Shown here: one piece after another, positions 22,427 to 34,217 of the stretch
Layout: each line of letters begins with the position of its first letter
Numbering within the stretch: the first letter of the stretch is position 1
Source: Limnoperna fortunei
Taxonomy: Eukaryota; Mollusca; Bivalvia; Mytilida; Modiolidae
Assembly: GCA_944474755.1 (NCBI GenBank)
Contig: OX104111.1
Location: forward strand, 99,056,805 to 99,120,804
Direction of reading: 5' to 3'
Length of the DNA: 64,000 bases
Position numbers and translations under genes: made by a program
Notes under the pieces: model-generated
What the model was told of the DNA's origin: nothing
Seen by the model: the letters and a program-made list of their open reading frames with translations, nothing else
The model's database searches: none

Positions 22427-24921
22427 CAGTCGAACCTCGTTGTCTTGATCTCGGTTGACTTGATACCTCGGTTATGTCGATTCAATTTTTTTAGTCATGG
22501 CATCGTCCCCATATCTATAATGGATTTCTTCCTCGCATGTGTCGAACTCGGCTCTCTCAATAACATGCTTAACTCGATGTTATTTTTCCGTCCATACAAT
22601 ACTAATTAAAGGTATTTTAACCTCGTTGTCTCAAAGTTAATTTTGCTCTCGATGTGACAATACAAACAATTTTAATTGTATTGTTACTTAATTGACGCCT
22701 GTTGATTTTACACACCTGTCAAATGTAAATACTCTTCAATTATTGCTCGGTTAGTAAAACTTTAATTAGTAATTTAATCAAACAAATTGAGAACCCAAGG
22801 GCAGTACATGAATTATAAAGGTTAATTGATGATACGCTCATTTCTGTTGGAATTATTTTCTGTCATGTTTAATTAAAAATGATAATGATTAAAATCTTCT
22901 TTTGATCTTAACAACTACGAGTTCAAATTGCGTGAACACATTTCAAGTGTATGTTTGCACTTAAATCTAAAAATTTTCTTAAATACTGTCTGCATTAGAT
23001 GAACAAGTTTCAACATGATGGCTGAGCAATCTGGAGAAGGACTCATTCCTAATGAGGGGATATCTAGATCAGCAAAACGGAAACTTGATGTAAAATCAAT
23101 TGAGGACAAATACAACGCGATTATTGAGGTGGAAACGTCTTCACATTCTAAAACTGATATAGCCCATTCTTTTGGGGTTCCACAAAATACTTTATCCACC
23201 TGGATTAAAAATTCTGAAAAAATAAAAGATGCTTACCTTAGGAGTAGTTTTGCTCCAGACAGAAAACGCATGCGACTAGCAACATACGAAGATGTGGAAA
23301 ACGCCCTAAGTCAGTGCATGACCACAATTTACCAATATCCGGTCCCATGCTTCAAACTAAAGCAGAAGAGTTTGCTACCAAGTTGGGACACGTTGACTTT
23401 AAATGCAGCAGCGGTTGGCTTGACAGATTTAAAGAGCTCCACAATATAACATTTAAAAAGATTGGCAAATCAAGATCGGTAGACACCAACAGTACGGAAC
23501 TGGTTGATTGGCAGGTTCAACTCCAGAGCATATTGATAAAGTTTACCCCTAACAACATTTTTAATGTTGACGAAACTCGATTGTAGTGGCGGAAAAAAGT
23601 AAAGAAAGATTGACCGTTCTAGTATCGACAAATATGGACGGCTCCGGAAAAAAACTTCCTCTCTTAGTTATAGGGAAAGCAGCAAACCCCAGATGCTGCA
23701 AAAATATAAAGACCCCCCCCCTACTCGGTACACATCAAATAAAAAAGCCTGGATGACTTCGGACATTTTCAATGACTGGCTGACAAAACTCAACAGAAAA
23801 TTTAAATCGCAACACAGATGCATAGCTATGATTGTTGATAACTGCCCAGCTCATCCCCATGTTAAAAGCTTAAGCAACATTAAACTCATATTTCTACCAC
23901 CAAACACAACAAGTAAAACCCAGCCATGTGACCAAGGAATTATCCAAAACCTAAAAGTGCACTACAGAAAACGAGTTCTACTATGTCAAGTCCAACTCGC
24001 CGAGAAGAAAGAAGAATTTACACTATCCGTTCTCGATGCCCTACCCTACTTACACCCTGCATGGTCTACTTTTTCTTCACAGACCATTCGAAATTGCTTT
24101 AGTCATGCTGGTTTTACCACCAATCGAACCACCAAAACAGAAGACAGTGACGACGATGATGATGATACTCCGCTTGCACAGATAGCAGGCTTAAACTTCA
24201 AAGAATAAACAACAGTTGACGACATGGTTACAACTGCTGAAAAACTGACAGACAATGACATTATAGAAGAGATTAAGCAAGTCAAGAACATCAAAACAGC
24301 AGACAGTGACGATGATGAAGACGAAATTTTACCTAAATCCATCCCATCATTGATTTCACTGATAGAAATGACCGAAAGTTTCCAGACCTTTCTAGAAGGA
24401 GAAGAAGATAGTGCTGAAATGATGCTACTTGTCAGCAAGTTTCAGTGATATCTATTAAAGAAACAGTACAAAAGGAAATTTCAAGCCAGACAGACACTCC
24501 TTTCAGACGGTTTTTTTGTTCCAGTGAAAGGAATTCTGTAATTTTAGATGACGTGTGTATTGTGTATTACGTAACAGTTTTTGTGTTCAATGTGCTTTAT
24601 TGTCAGTACTTAAAAACTGCGAGTTGGTTAGTGCTTTTTGATGTTTTCCATGAGGTTTGTTGTTATTTTCTTAATAAAGTTTATTAATTTAATTGTATTT
24701 TTATTAACTATTGTCGAATTAATGTGAGGGATGCAAAACAATCATTGATATCGGTGATTACATGTTATAAAAACACACGCGATGTTAAAAGTTCGAAACA
24801 TGAAATAAATACCAATCGATTTCTTACTGATCATTTTATGAAAATGACGTCGCACCCTTACATCCGATAACTCATTATTTTTTTACGGTCCCACAAACTT
24901 CGACTTATCGAGGTTTGACTG
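22427..24921 (+). mobile_element. Tigger/pogo-type transposon, dead copy
   Basis: A 2495-bp element flanked by TA (22425-22426, 24922-24923). The inverted ends read CAGTCGAACCTCG (left) and CAGTCAAACCTCG (right, complemented). The left subterminal region repeats a CTCGGTTRtGTC-type motif several times. It carries one transposase relic in the same orientation and sits between the exons at 20601 and 25352. Confidence 0.88.
23015..24448 (+). pseudogene. Tigger/pogo transposase with CENP-B-type DNA-binding domain, broken
   Basis: The relic begins MMAEQSGEG and contains a CENP-B N-terminal helix-turn-helix (KTDIAHSFGVPQNTLSTWIK). A frameshift near 23310 precedes a Tc5-type HTH (KAEEFATKLGHVDFKCSSGW). 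The DDE core follows: first aspartate in FNVDETRL, then TAG (23584-23586). A short stretch seems lost before [11 protein letters not shown] further frame change falls in the C-run at 23709-23717. The second aspartate is in IVDNCPAHP, the third in TQPCDQGIIQNLK. Another stop, TAA after LNFKE (24206-24208), is followed in the same frame by an acidic C-terminal tail ending at 24448. All three catalytic aspartates remain, but the reading frame has at least four breaks. Related genes have been domesticated elsewhere; nothing suggests that here. Confidence 0.88.
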
Positions 24922-24923
24922 TA

Positions 24924-25351
24924 TAGAATTTGCTTGAATTTATATTCTAATTAGGTGAAATTAAAGGTCTGCAGTGTCTTAATTTCTTGTTAGTTTTTGT
25001 TTTGTGATCATAGAGTATATCTGTAAGTGGTGGGTGGTATTATTGGTATACCAGTGTAATGCACATTCGGTCATTGGCAATATGCCATGTCAGGGTTTAT
25101 TGTCCACGGTCTCAGAAACGGATAAGCTCCTAAAAATTCAAAAGGATCCCTACACTCTTCTAGGGTCTAGCTTACCTTAATTAGATTCCATTGTTAAGTA
25201 TCATGGAGAACAATAGCCCAGATATACCCCAGATATACATATAACTCGGACAGTGTTGTATTTCTGCTGGTTTTATATGTATTATTTTGTCAGATAATTT
25301 CATCACTCAATTTGCTAACATAGCTAAGATAAAAATATTGTTTGTTTTCAG
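24924..25351. other. intron, candidate exon not accepted
   Basis: AT-rich intron. A possible reading GLLSTVSETDKLL after an AG at 25092-25093 resembles what a kinase N-lobe exon might start with. It runs into a stop, and its only nearby donor has the wrong phase. Confidence 0.35.
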
Positions 25352-25477
25352 GAATTTATAATTGGTGACACAGATCATGTGGACAAGGAAATGTTTATTA
25401 AAAATGTATGCCGCTTCAGAGAGGTGGCATGTAAATGTCCACAGTTGCCACATGTACAGAGTGTTTTCTTTGTAAAG
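25352..25477 (+). CDS. STK31: STK31-like gene, kinase N-lobe exon
   Basis: Acceptor TTGTTTTCAG and donor GTATCT bound 42 codons in phase 0, residues 181-222. The segment EFIIGDTDHVDKEMFIKNVC would cover the strand that normally carries the ATP-binding lysine plus helix C. It is followed by CKCPQLPHVQSVFFVK, which fits strand 4 of a kinase N-lobe. No VAIK-type lysine in a canonical setting is visible, in keeping with a degenerate kinase fold. The alignment is by eye. Confidence 0.65.
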
Positions 25478-25559
25478 GTATCTACTTCAGTAAAATTTTA
25501 GTCATGGCCAGTGCTTACTGGTTAACTTTTTAACCATGTTTTCAATGAAAATCCTGGTT

Positions 25560-25870
25560 ATTAGATTGGGGTATGGCGGGTGGGAAGCATCAAACTTAGG
25601 GTTTCCTGTCAATAACTTCAGTTTTGATAAACGTGTCTTGCTGAAATTTTGGATATAGCAAGCTTGCATGAAGAACTAGCTTGGGATTGGATTTGGGGTC
25701 AGTTGGGTCAAGGTCACTGTTACTAAAAATGGAAAAACAGTTTCCAATCAATAACTTTAATTTGGATATAGCAAGCATTAATGAAGCCCTAGCTTGGAAT
25801 TGTTTTGGGGGCCAGTCTGATCAAGGTCAAGGTTACTTTCTAAATAGAAAAACTGTTACCTCCTTTAGTC
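25560..25870. repeat. dispersed repeat with internal duplication
   Basis: Two ~120-bp related segments follow one another (TATAGCAAGCTTGCATGAAG at 25655 and TATAGCAAGCATTAATGAAG at 25764, each followed by CTAGCTTGGRATTG and TCAAGGTCA). The two plus- and minus-strand open frames here follow the repeat and are not genes. Confidence 0.5.
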
Positions 25871-26287
25871 TACTGCTAAAATTAATTGTTAAATCATTGA
25901 AAACCTGGTTTTGTAACATGGCCACATTTCTTGTTGTATTTAATGTTTCTTACACTTTCTATGATAGTTTTATAAATTTTCTATCTATGTTGTTGTTAAA
26001 TAAATTTTTACAGACAATTTTCATCAAAATAAAACTATCCCTGTTTTGCAATTTTGTTCTTAATCACAAATTGTTTTCCCTTATTAAAATTTTTAAATCT
26101 TGTAATATTCTTAACAGTTGAAAAAAATTCTGCCCATCAGCTGTGCTTCATTAAAGCATACTGGTTCTGTATTTTCATGCAGAGAAAAAATTTACTTTTG
26201 ACCAATGTGGCATTTTAAATGTTTCATGAATTTCTTTTGCATAAGTCCATAATTTTATATTGGTTTAAACTTTTTAATTAATTCCAG

Positions 26288-26371
26288 AATGATAGATTTG
26301 GTTATATACAGATGGAATTCCCAGAAGTTATATGTCTTCAGGAAATAGTCAAAGCAGAACTAGACATACAG
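26288..26371 (+). CDS. STK31: STK31-like gene, kinase hinge exon
   Basis: Acceptor TTAATTCCAG and donor GTAAAA bound 28 codons in phase 0, residues 223-250 (NDRFGYIQMEFPEVICLQEI then VKAELDIQ). The first part fits strand 5 and the hinge of a protein kinase (hydrophobic residues leading to MEFPE). The second fits helix D. Confidence 0.66.
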
Positions 26372-28298
26372 GTAAAAATAAACATTTAAAACAGTAATCC
26401 ATTCAGAAATTTCCATTTCATTTCTCATTTCACTTGTTTTTGTTGATTTTTTTAGAAAAAATTAATAAATGAGCTGTAATTAAGGATTGTTTCGGAATGA
26501 ATTGTATTAGGGAGAGGCTTTTGTTTCAATATTGACTACATACAATGAGGAATAATTTTGTTTATAAACTTATACAATTCACTTTTGGTTCATTTACAGT
26601 TATTCATCCCATACCCAAAATAATCTTTTTTGAATTGCTCTAAGCAGTTTAATTATTTAGCTTTATACCCTTGGTTGCCCTCAGACTTGGAAACATAACA
26701 GGTTTCCTTTATTTAACCTTTACCACAGGTCATCCCCATTTACTGCGGGACTACATTTTTCACCTGCAGATGATGATTGTAAACCAAGACCAATGTTGGT
26801 AAAAAGATCTTATTTATTTTTATATAGTCTATTTCTACATTTTTGTTACTGTTTTACATAAAACGTACTGCGTTTGTACAAGAGGCTTATCTCGAGGCAT
26901 ACTGTGGTTGACATAGGATACCCAGAATCCATGGAGATTGACTCTTGTTATCATGGTTTCATGTATTAAGTAGTTCAGATAGGCCATCCAACGTTGTTTT
27001 TTTGCGTGGGACATCAGAGTGCTATCCATAGACAAAACAGTGGATTTTGCGACATGGGTCTCTCTGGGCACATTTCACAATCTTTCGCTGTTGTAAACAT
27101 GTTGGTGTGGTTCAGCTATGTATAAATTGCATCTCCAGATATTTTTCTTCATGAAAATAATCACCTTAACTCCAATCAAGATAATTTCTAAGCTCATTTT
27201 CTGATTTTGATTTTTGTGAAATATTCTTTAAACTACAGATTACCGAGATAAGGGTATATGACGTGTTCGGCTATCTTCTTCATTTTTAGGGCTTCAGCAT
27301 TTATATTCAGTAGGAAGTTTGTACACATAATAAAACTTATAAGGACAAAAGGATTTTGATTTTCATTTAATTTTCTTTAAAATTCTGCCTGTTGCAACAC
27401 ACTCATCATTTTGTTGGTCAGACATGGGCACCATTTGTGTCTTACAGACAAACTTTACTTTCTAAAAAAACATTGCCACTACTGCATCAACTTTTAATTC
27501 TCATTTGCATGGGCATACCGTCATCTACTAAAGTTTTATACTATAATTTGCACTTTACTACACTCCTCGCTGCTGATCCAGATATCCCCATTGCCAGGTT
27601 CTTCTCTATAGATTGCTCATCATAACTGGTTTGATACTCCAATCTAGGTTACCCCAATTGCTTGCTCCGTCACTAGATTGCTCAGAACCCCGTTTTGTTG
27701 TACATGGTTAATTTGACATCACAGTTAACTTATCTGCAAAATAATTCTAACCTTATTTATTAGCAAAAAAGTTTTCTCGATATTATTCTTCCCTTGTACA
27801 ATAGACTTGAATATCAATTAAAAGCGCAATTGTCAAAAATTGATTTCTGATTGAAATGTTTTCATGTGATTTTATTATCTGCTTGGTACAGTTAATATTC
27901 TTTAATTACAAAATCAATTACCTAAAGTCTATTTACCTGTAAACATTAATCACCAGTCATGACTTAATTATTACCTGTTATTTTGTTGAATTGACCTGTC
28001 ACTTACTGCTGTCCATATACTTGGTAACTAAAGTAAATTATTTCACACAGATGCTTATAATTTTAGTTCGAGTTACAGGTGGTAATTTACATGAATTTAC
28101 TATCAAAGGGACCTTTAAATAAGTTTGAGTTTTCCAGAAATACATGTTAGAAAAAATGGGGATTTTTGTACAAACACATATAGACTAAAATTAGGGGACT
28201 TTAAAAACAGTTTGAGAAATGGGTGGTGTTTAAGCTACTGAATTTTTACTGTAATTGCTGACACCATTATTCCTATCTTAGATTTTCTTATTCTTCAG
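26372..28298. other. intron, nothing recognised
   Basis: AT-rich intron of 1.9 kb with no tandem repeat, element end or exon that I can support. Confidence 0.5.
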
Positions 28299-28448
28299 TT
28301 ACGACAGAAAATAATAGAAAATATAACAAAAGCTGTGCAGTGTCTCCATGATGGCCACATTGTACATGGTGAAATAAATCCATGTAATATAGGCTACACA
28401 CCTGATGGTCAAACAGTACTTCTTTGTCCAGATTTTTCCAAGTCTTTG
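28299..28448 (+). CDS. STK31: STK31-like gene, degenerate catalytic-loop exon
   Basis: Acceptor TTATTCTTCAG and donor GTAAGT bound 50 codons in phase 0, residues 251-300. This is the clearest kinase signature in the window: helix E (ITKAVQCLHDGHIVHGEINP) followed by the catalytic loop. The canonical HRDxKxxN is HGEINPCN here (H273, G274, E275, N280), so the catalytic aspartate is glutamate and the loop lysine is asparagine. The DFG motif is DFS (residues 295-297). The HG-type loop and D-F-x-K-S after it are also what I recall of vertebrate STK31, which makes this the main reason for the name. Phosphotransfer activity is unlikely; a scaffold or allosteric role is an inference. Confidence 0.78.
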
Positions 28449-28608
28449 GTAAGTATCTGTAAATATGTCTTAGTTGAGATGGTTAAAATTGTTGCAAGTT
28501 AAATGTACAACAGCTAGTTTGATGTCTTCATGTGAAGAAACATTGGGTTCAATTTGGCGCATGCTAATAGTGTGTGAATTTATTTAGTATACCACCTCTG
28601 CCATTTAT

Positions 28609-29002
28609 TGGCCAGATTTCACAGAGTGAAAATCCGTGTTATAGTATGGTGAATGTTTGGCGGGTGGGGAAAAAATTTTCGTAACAGTTTTCTCGGCTTC
28701 TAAAGGGATTGATTTCAAATTTGGTGCACAGCTTTCGCATGATGAGTTGTACCGTGCCTCCCCTTTCCATGTCTGTCAGTTATCTACTTCCTGTTTTCCG
28801 AGCCGACTTAGACTGTTTCAAGGGTCAAAATAGGAAAAATTTTCGTAACAGTTTTCTCAGCAACTACTAATCACATTCTCTTTAAATTTGGTATGCAGCA
28901 TCATGATGGCCTCCCATAATGTGTTATTCCATTTCAGGTCTGTCGCTCACCTACTTCCTGTTTAACGAAATCTGGCCATTTCTGTCTTTGATCAATTTTT
29001 TA
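28609..29002 (+). mobile_element. hairpin-headed element family D, copy 1
   Basis: The 5' arm TGGCCAGATTTC (28609-28620) can pair with the adjacent GTGAAAATCC (28626-28635, with a bulged A). It pairs perfectly with the distant GAAATCTGGCCA (28967-28978). The body holds two related ~165-bp halves (AATTTTCGTAACAGTTTTCTC occurs at about 28674 and 28837). Copy 2 lies reversed at 56945-57189. Near-direct repeats AGTATACCACC...CTGCCATT flank the element at about 28587 and 29004 and may be a long target duplication. Confidence 0.6.
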
Positions 29003-30156
29003 TCAGTATACCACCCTGCCATTAAAAAAAAATGAGACAACCATAGTTAATATTTAATTGGCAGATTTTTTTGTAGCTTTTAAACATCCTTTAATAATGC
29101 CCATTTTCAAGGGTACCTATCAGTATTTTGTCTTTCACAGATAGTGGCAGATTGGTTGATGTTGTTATGGTTACATGTGTTTGTGCATACCCATTTCAGA
29201 TGGTATCTTAGTTATCAGAAGAAAATATTGTAGAAGAGCACTAAAATTAATTTAAAAGAAAAAAATAATTTGACATTGATAAAATTAAAAAATTTTATTT
29301 TTAAAATAACAACAAAAATGTCAGTCAATTTTTTGCAATCTCTGAAAGGTTTATTGATTGAATTATAAATGAAGTAGAACTTAAAGTAAAATATTACATC
29401 ATTGTGAAACATATAATATTATGAATTTAATGTATAATACACTATTAAAAGTATTTCAACAGAATTGTTTTTTAAGTGACTGCCAGAGTACTTATTTTCA
29501 TTATGTTTAAATCATTGCAATACTCATTTCAACACTAGCAGCATCTTTTTTGCAATCCCGGCACAAAGTTCATATCAGCTCCAGAATTTTTCATATTTTC
29601 TTTTGTTTTGAACTGGTTTCCAGCATTTTTTAACTCTACACTATGTACAAAGTAAAAGTCAGACGGGGAATAGCTTACAATAGCTTTTAAACAGTAATGA
29701 AAATATAAAGATTTCTTACTAATATGGGAATAAAATTGAAAGACGACATACGACTACTGTTCAGAATTACAGGGCGAGATTTATGGAAACTGAACCAAAT
29801 CGTCACATTTTTTATATTTGATATTTAGTCGCCAACTGTTAATGAAAATCAATGAGGTTGCCGGTTTGAATCTGACAAACAGGCAGTGTGTGCTCAATGC
29901 TAACCTTAAGGATTCCCTGTTATCCTCCTGTAGCGTGTGTTTTCATTGGGTACTGTGACCTCTTCCACTAATAAAACTAGATGCTATAATTACAGCTGTA
30001 AAACACATTGTAAACAAAATAACGAACACTAGTGTGTTTGGTTACAAGTATATAAGTATTTTGTTTATTTCTTTTTTATAAGTTTTTACTACTTATAGAG
30101 GTTGGATAACTGACTATTATGTCATTGGAATATTTAAATATATATATATTTTACAG
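29003..30156. other. intron, nothing recognised
   Basis: AT-rich intron without clear repeats; the minus-strand frame at 29215-29412 is low-complexity and unsupported. Confidence 0.45.
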
Positions 30157-30285
30157 GAAGATAGGTTAAAGAAGCCATTTGTTGCTGATAATGGTCTGTA
30201 TTTTCGATGTCCAGAAGTAGCGTGTGGCAGGAGTGCAGGGACAAAGTCTACTGATATGTACTGTCTGGGTCTTGTTATATTATGG
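30157..30285 (+). CDS. STK31: STK31-like gene, activation-segment exon
   Basis: Acceptor TATTTTACAG and donor GTAAAT bound 43 codons in phase 0, residues 301-343. It encodes the end of the activation segment with CPE (318-320) in place of APE. The helix F signature STDMYCLGLVILW follows, with the usual D (333) and G (338) of DxWxxG kept. The structural core of the C-lobe is therefore conserved although the catalytic residues are not. The last ~20 exonic bases and the donor belong to a 40-bp minisatellite that continues into the intron, so five further identical donors lie just downstream. Confidence 0.75.
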
Positions 30286-30530
30286 GTAAATAATCTACTG
30301 CCATGTAGGTCTTGTTATTTTATGGGTAAATAATCTACTGCCATGTAGGTCTTGTTATTTTATGGGTAAATAATCTACTGCCATGTAGGTCTTGTTATTT
30401 TATGGGTAAATAATCTACTGCCATGTAGGTCTTGTTATTTTATGGGTAAATAATCTACTGCCATGTAGGTCTTGTTATATTATGGGTAAATAATCTACTG
30501 CCATGTAGGCCTGGTTATTTTATGAATGAA
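30265..30530 (+). repeat. 40-bp minisatellite that duplicates the exon 8 splice donor
   Basis: Units of 40 bp (GTAGGTCTTGTTATTTTATG then GGTAAATAATCTACTGCCAT) begin inside the exon ending at 30285. ATGG|GTAAATAATC occurs at donors 30286, 30326, 30366, 30406, 30446 and 30486. The last unit is degenerate (TATGAATGAA). The unit before it (30471-30485) carries the exon version TTATATTATGG. Confidence 0.95.
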
Positions 30531-32377
30531 TAATCTACATACTTTGATTAAATTTAATTATGTTATGACCTTGGTCTTTTTCTTACCAATCCCAGTGTTA
30601 ATGGGTGTCCATGTGTCCATCGGCATGGCACACTTTTTAAAAATTCTCACCATATGATAGTTCCAATGATTTTGGAAATAAGGCCAACATTTTTATATTT
30701 TATGTTTTATGGGAGCGCCGACCCTAATTTCTTGCGAAATGAAATAAAAATAAAAGAAGCAAAATTTTCTTTTATTTATCTTCTCTCCGCCGACTTGATG
30801 AATTCCCTCCCTTGCAAAATAAAATTACCCAGAGAACTATTCTGGTCTCACCACACTGGGCGAAGTGGTTTGTTGCCCTTCTGGGACCTGAAGTCGCCTT
30901 ACGGCACCTCGAAAGCGAAGTCGAAGTCGCCCAGTTGTTTCCCTGAAGTCGCCCGATGGTTCACAGTAGATACTTGCATATGATCTTGTCCAAATAATTC
31001 ACCCAGACTACCAAGTCATCAGTAAATGTGTAATTCCAATAAAAACAGCAAACAATATGCGTATTTAACATTTTTTCAAAGGATTTACGTCTTTCAACTG
31101 GATTACGCGCCATTTGTTTATTTACCGGATAACAAAGAAAAGTAAAGTACAAAGGCCCATAATGAAAAATCGTAATTTGTTTGATAAAAAAACACTTTTA
31201 ATTGGTTGCAAATGTCAGTTCTTTCAAAGTGTATTGTATTTTACCAATTTTCTTTGATAAACATATGAGCTACACTTGAAAGAATACAGATGCATAGTAA
31301 TTATTGACATCATGAAAAGTTCTGTAGATGGGTGTCCCATGAAGCAATTTTGATCAGCACAACTTTGTCCAAGTGGAAGTGTGCTGAACAGAAGAATTAT
31401 TTCTGGGTTTAATGTTATGTTAGTTTATCTATTTGCTTTGAATTATTTTGCTCAGATAAACATGACATGTTCATAACAAATTGTTAGAAATATTATGATG
31501 TATACAAGAACTTCATAATAAAAAAAAATCATTTAGATTTATTCTTTGATATATGATATAAAATGAATATTTTAACAATGGATGTTTATACTAACTGAAC
31601 TTATGTCAATAATATTTGTGATCATAGCAATAAATTTTCTCAAAAATAAGTTTTCAGAAAAATAAAAATATGCTGGCCGATTTTCAATTTTATTTTTATT
31701 TTTTTTGTCAACTCTAACAAAAAGTGGATTTTATTTTTATTTTTATTTTGACCCCCCAACTCAATTTTTTTGAAAAAAATCCCGTAAAACAAACAATAAA
31801 AAAATGTTGGCCTAAGTTGTTTTTGTGCACATTTGTAGAAATTATGCACCTAACAACTTAGAAAATTGGCACAATGGCTTTGGGAATTGAAGCATTTACT
31901 CAAATTTTAAATACCATATGTGAGTTGGAGGAGTTGAGTGAATGTTATAATTTTGCTGGTCAAGACCCTTTATAATGCATGGGAAAATAAACATTTGCTG
32001 AAAATAGTGACATTGGAGCAGTGTTAATTCAAGTTATGCCCCTTGAAGATTTGGTTTTTTAAAGTGAAAATGTTCTAGTCAAATTTATTACACGACAGAT
32101 TCAAATAAAATTTTAACACAAGCTGTTTATATTGACGATGTCTGTCAGGTTAAAAACCAAATTGTTATGTCAGGGATTTTTAAAGTTATGCCACTTGAAG
32201 ATGTAAAATTATTGTTGTGATTATTAATTGACATAATTCAAATGTAATTTAAAATGGCTTTCTACCAATAAAAAGTAGTTATTGCCCTTTTAAGATGTAT
32301 AATCAACCATGCTAATGGACATCTAAAATTTAAAACAAACCTTTTGAACTTTTGCAACCTTATATTTTATTTTTCAG
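30531..32377. other. intron with minor repeat-like patches
   Basis: A GC-richer patch at 30840-30960 repeats GAAGTCGCC and AAGCGAAGTCG. A region at 31670-31780 has T-rich ATTTTTATTTTTATT next to ACCCCCCAACTC, a dispersed-repeat look. The open frame at 30654-30983 runs over the GC patch and is not supported as a gene. Confidence 0.4.
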
Positions 32378-32446
32378 TTGTACTTTCCAACACTTTCCAT
32401 ACCAATGAAAGCAGATGGATATCCGAGGTTAAGTGAACTACAAATG
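32378..32446 (+). CDS. STK31: STK31-like gene, kinase C-lobe exon
   Basis: Acceptor TATTTTTCAG and donor GTTTGT bound 23 codons in phase 0, residues 344-366 (LYFPTLSIPMKADGYPRLSE then LQM). It continues directly from VILW of the previous exon and fits the loop between helices F and H of a kinase C-lobe. Confidence 0.66.
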
Positions 32447-32810
32447 GTTTGTATTGTACTGTAAAGTATGCCTCGTTTGGTTAGATTGTTCCTTAATAGT
32501 ATAAAAGAATCACACCTATTTAACAATATTTTGTCTATGTCATTGCAGGGTCTGCAAGGAGAAAGCCACAATATATTTTTAAGGAAATGTAGCAAATAAA
32601 AAATTCTAACTTCGGTGTATTTATATAAAATTCAAACATAATATTCATCTTCTTTTAACTTAATTAAAGCTTTAGACATTGCGAAACTAACCGGAAACGG
32701 TCTTAATGAAGAAATTTCTTCTTTTTTTTTTTTTACATCTCTGACGATGCACATGCAAAATGCTATTTTGATCTTTCTTTTTTTTTGTATGGATAATGTG
32801 ACCTAATTTT

Positions 32811-34217
32811 ATTAGCTGACCTGACCCAAAGGTGAGCTATTGATATCACTTTGCGACTTCGTCGGCGTCTGTAAACGTTTTACATTTTAATCTTCTTCTC
32901 TGAAACCACTTGGCCAATTGGAACCAAACTTGGCCATAATGTTCATTGGATGGACCTTTACAAAGTTTGTGTTTTTTATATGGATTGGAAAACCAATATG
33001 GTCGCCACCGCAAGACTAAATTTAACATAGGACCCTATGGGAAAAAAGTTTAAAAGGGTCTTCTCTGAAACCATTTAACCAATCAAAACAAAACTTACTA
33101 GCAATATTGTTTGGATGGTCCTTTATAAAGTTTATGTTTTTTCTATGCCAACTGGAAATTCAAAATGGCCACCACCACAGGACTTAGTTTAACATAGAAC
33201 CCTATGGGAAAAAGTTTTAAAAGGCTTCTTCTCTGAAACTGGTTAACAAATGGAAACAAAAACTTAATAGCAATATTGTTTGGATGGTCCTCTATAAAGT
33301 TTGTGTTTTTTTTATGACAATTGGATATTCAAAATGGCCACCAACACAGGACTTAGTTTAACATAGGACCCTATGGGAAAAAGTTTAAAATGCTTCTTCT
33401 CTGAAACCGGTTAACCAATGGAAACAAAACTTACTAGCAATATTGTTTGGATTGTCCTCTATAAAATTAGTATTTTTTATCCCAATGGGAAATTCGAAAT
33501 GGCCACCACTGCAGGACTTTGTTTAACATTGGACCCTATAGGAAAATTGTTTAAAATGGCTTCTTCTCCCAAACCGGTTAACCAATTGAATCAAAACTTA
33601 CTACCAATATTGTTTGGATGGTCCTTTATAAAGTTTATGTTTTGTATGACAAATTGGAAATTCAAAATGGATGCCACCGCAGGATTAGTTTAACATAGGA
33701 CCCTATGGGGAAAAGTGAAAAAAGACGTCTTCTCTGAAACTGGTTAACCAATGTAAACAAAACTTACTAGCAACATTGTTTGGATGGTCCTCTATAAAGT
33801 TTATGTTTTTTATGACAATTGGAAATTTAAAATGGCCACCAATGCAGGATCAGATTAACAGTGGACCCTATGGGAAAAGTTTTAAAAGGTTTCTTCTCTG
33901 AAACTGATTAACCAATAGAAACAAAGCTTACTGACAATATTGTTTGGATGGTCTTCTTTAAAGTTTATGTTTTTTATTGCCTATTGGAAATTCAAAATGG
34001 CCACCACCGCAGGACCTAGTTTAACATAGGAACCTATGGGCAAATTTTAAAAAAAATCTTCTGTATAAAACCGGTTAAACAATGGAAACAAAACTTTCTA
34101 GCAGTATTGCTTGGATGTTTATTGAAAATTACAAGACTTAGTTTAATATCAGGGAAATGCCATTTTCATTACCTATAATATCAGGTGAGCGATACAGGCT
34201 CTTAAGAGCCTCTGGTT
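32811..34217 (+). mobile_element. hairpin-headed element family C, copy 1
   Basis: The head TAGCTGACCTGACCC...GGTGAGCTA is followed by about seven diverged ~170-bp units (each with TTACTAGCAATATTGTTTGG and ACATAGGACCCTATGGGAAA). The 3' end has TCAGGTGAGC, then GGCTCTTAAGAGCC, a perfect 14-bp hairpin, and CTCTGGTT. It lies between the exons at 32378 and 34641. No coding capacity; the frames at 32846-33028 and 33418-33693 are repeat-derived. Confidence 0.7.

Noticed and set aside
23015..24448. Domesticated Tigger-derived host gene
   Set aside because: Frameshifts, two stops and intact TA-flanked ends mark an ordinary dead transposon.
25094..25164. Candidate exon reading GLLSTVSETDKLL as the missing kinase N-lobe exon
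   Set aside because: The only near donor gives phase 2 and would create a stop on joining to the next exon; the open frame also ends soon after. Similarity is too short to accept.
25681..26121. 146-codon frame
   Set aside because: It starts in a dispersed repeat and continues through AT-rich intron; composition is that of translated A/T-rich DNA.
30654..30983. 109-codon frame in the intron after exon 8
   Set aside because: Same strand as the host gene, but no splice context or motif; it partly reads a short GAAGTCGCC repeat.
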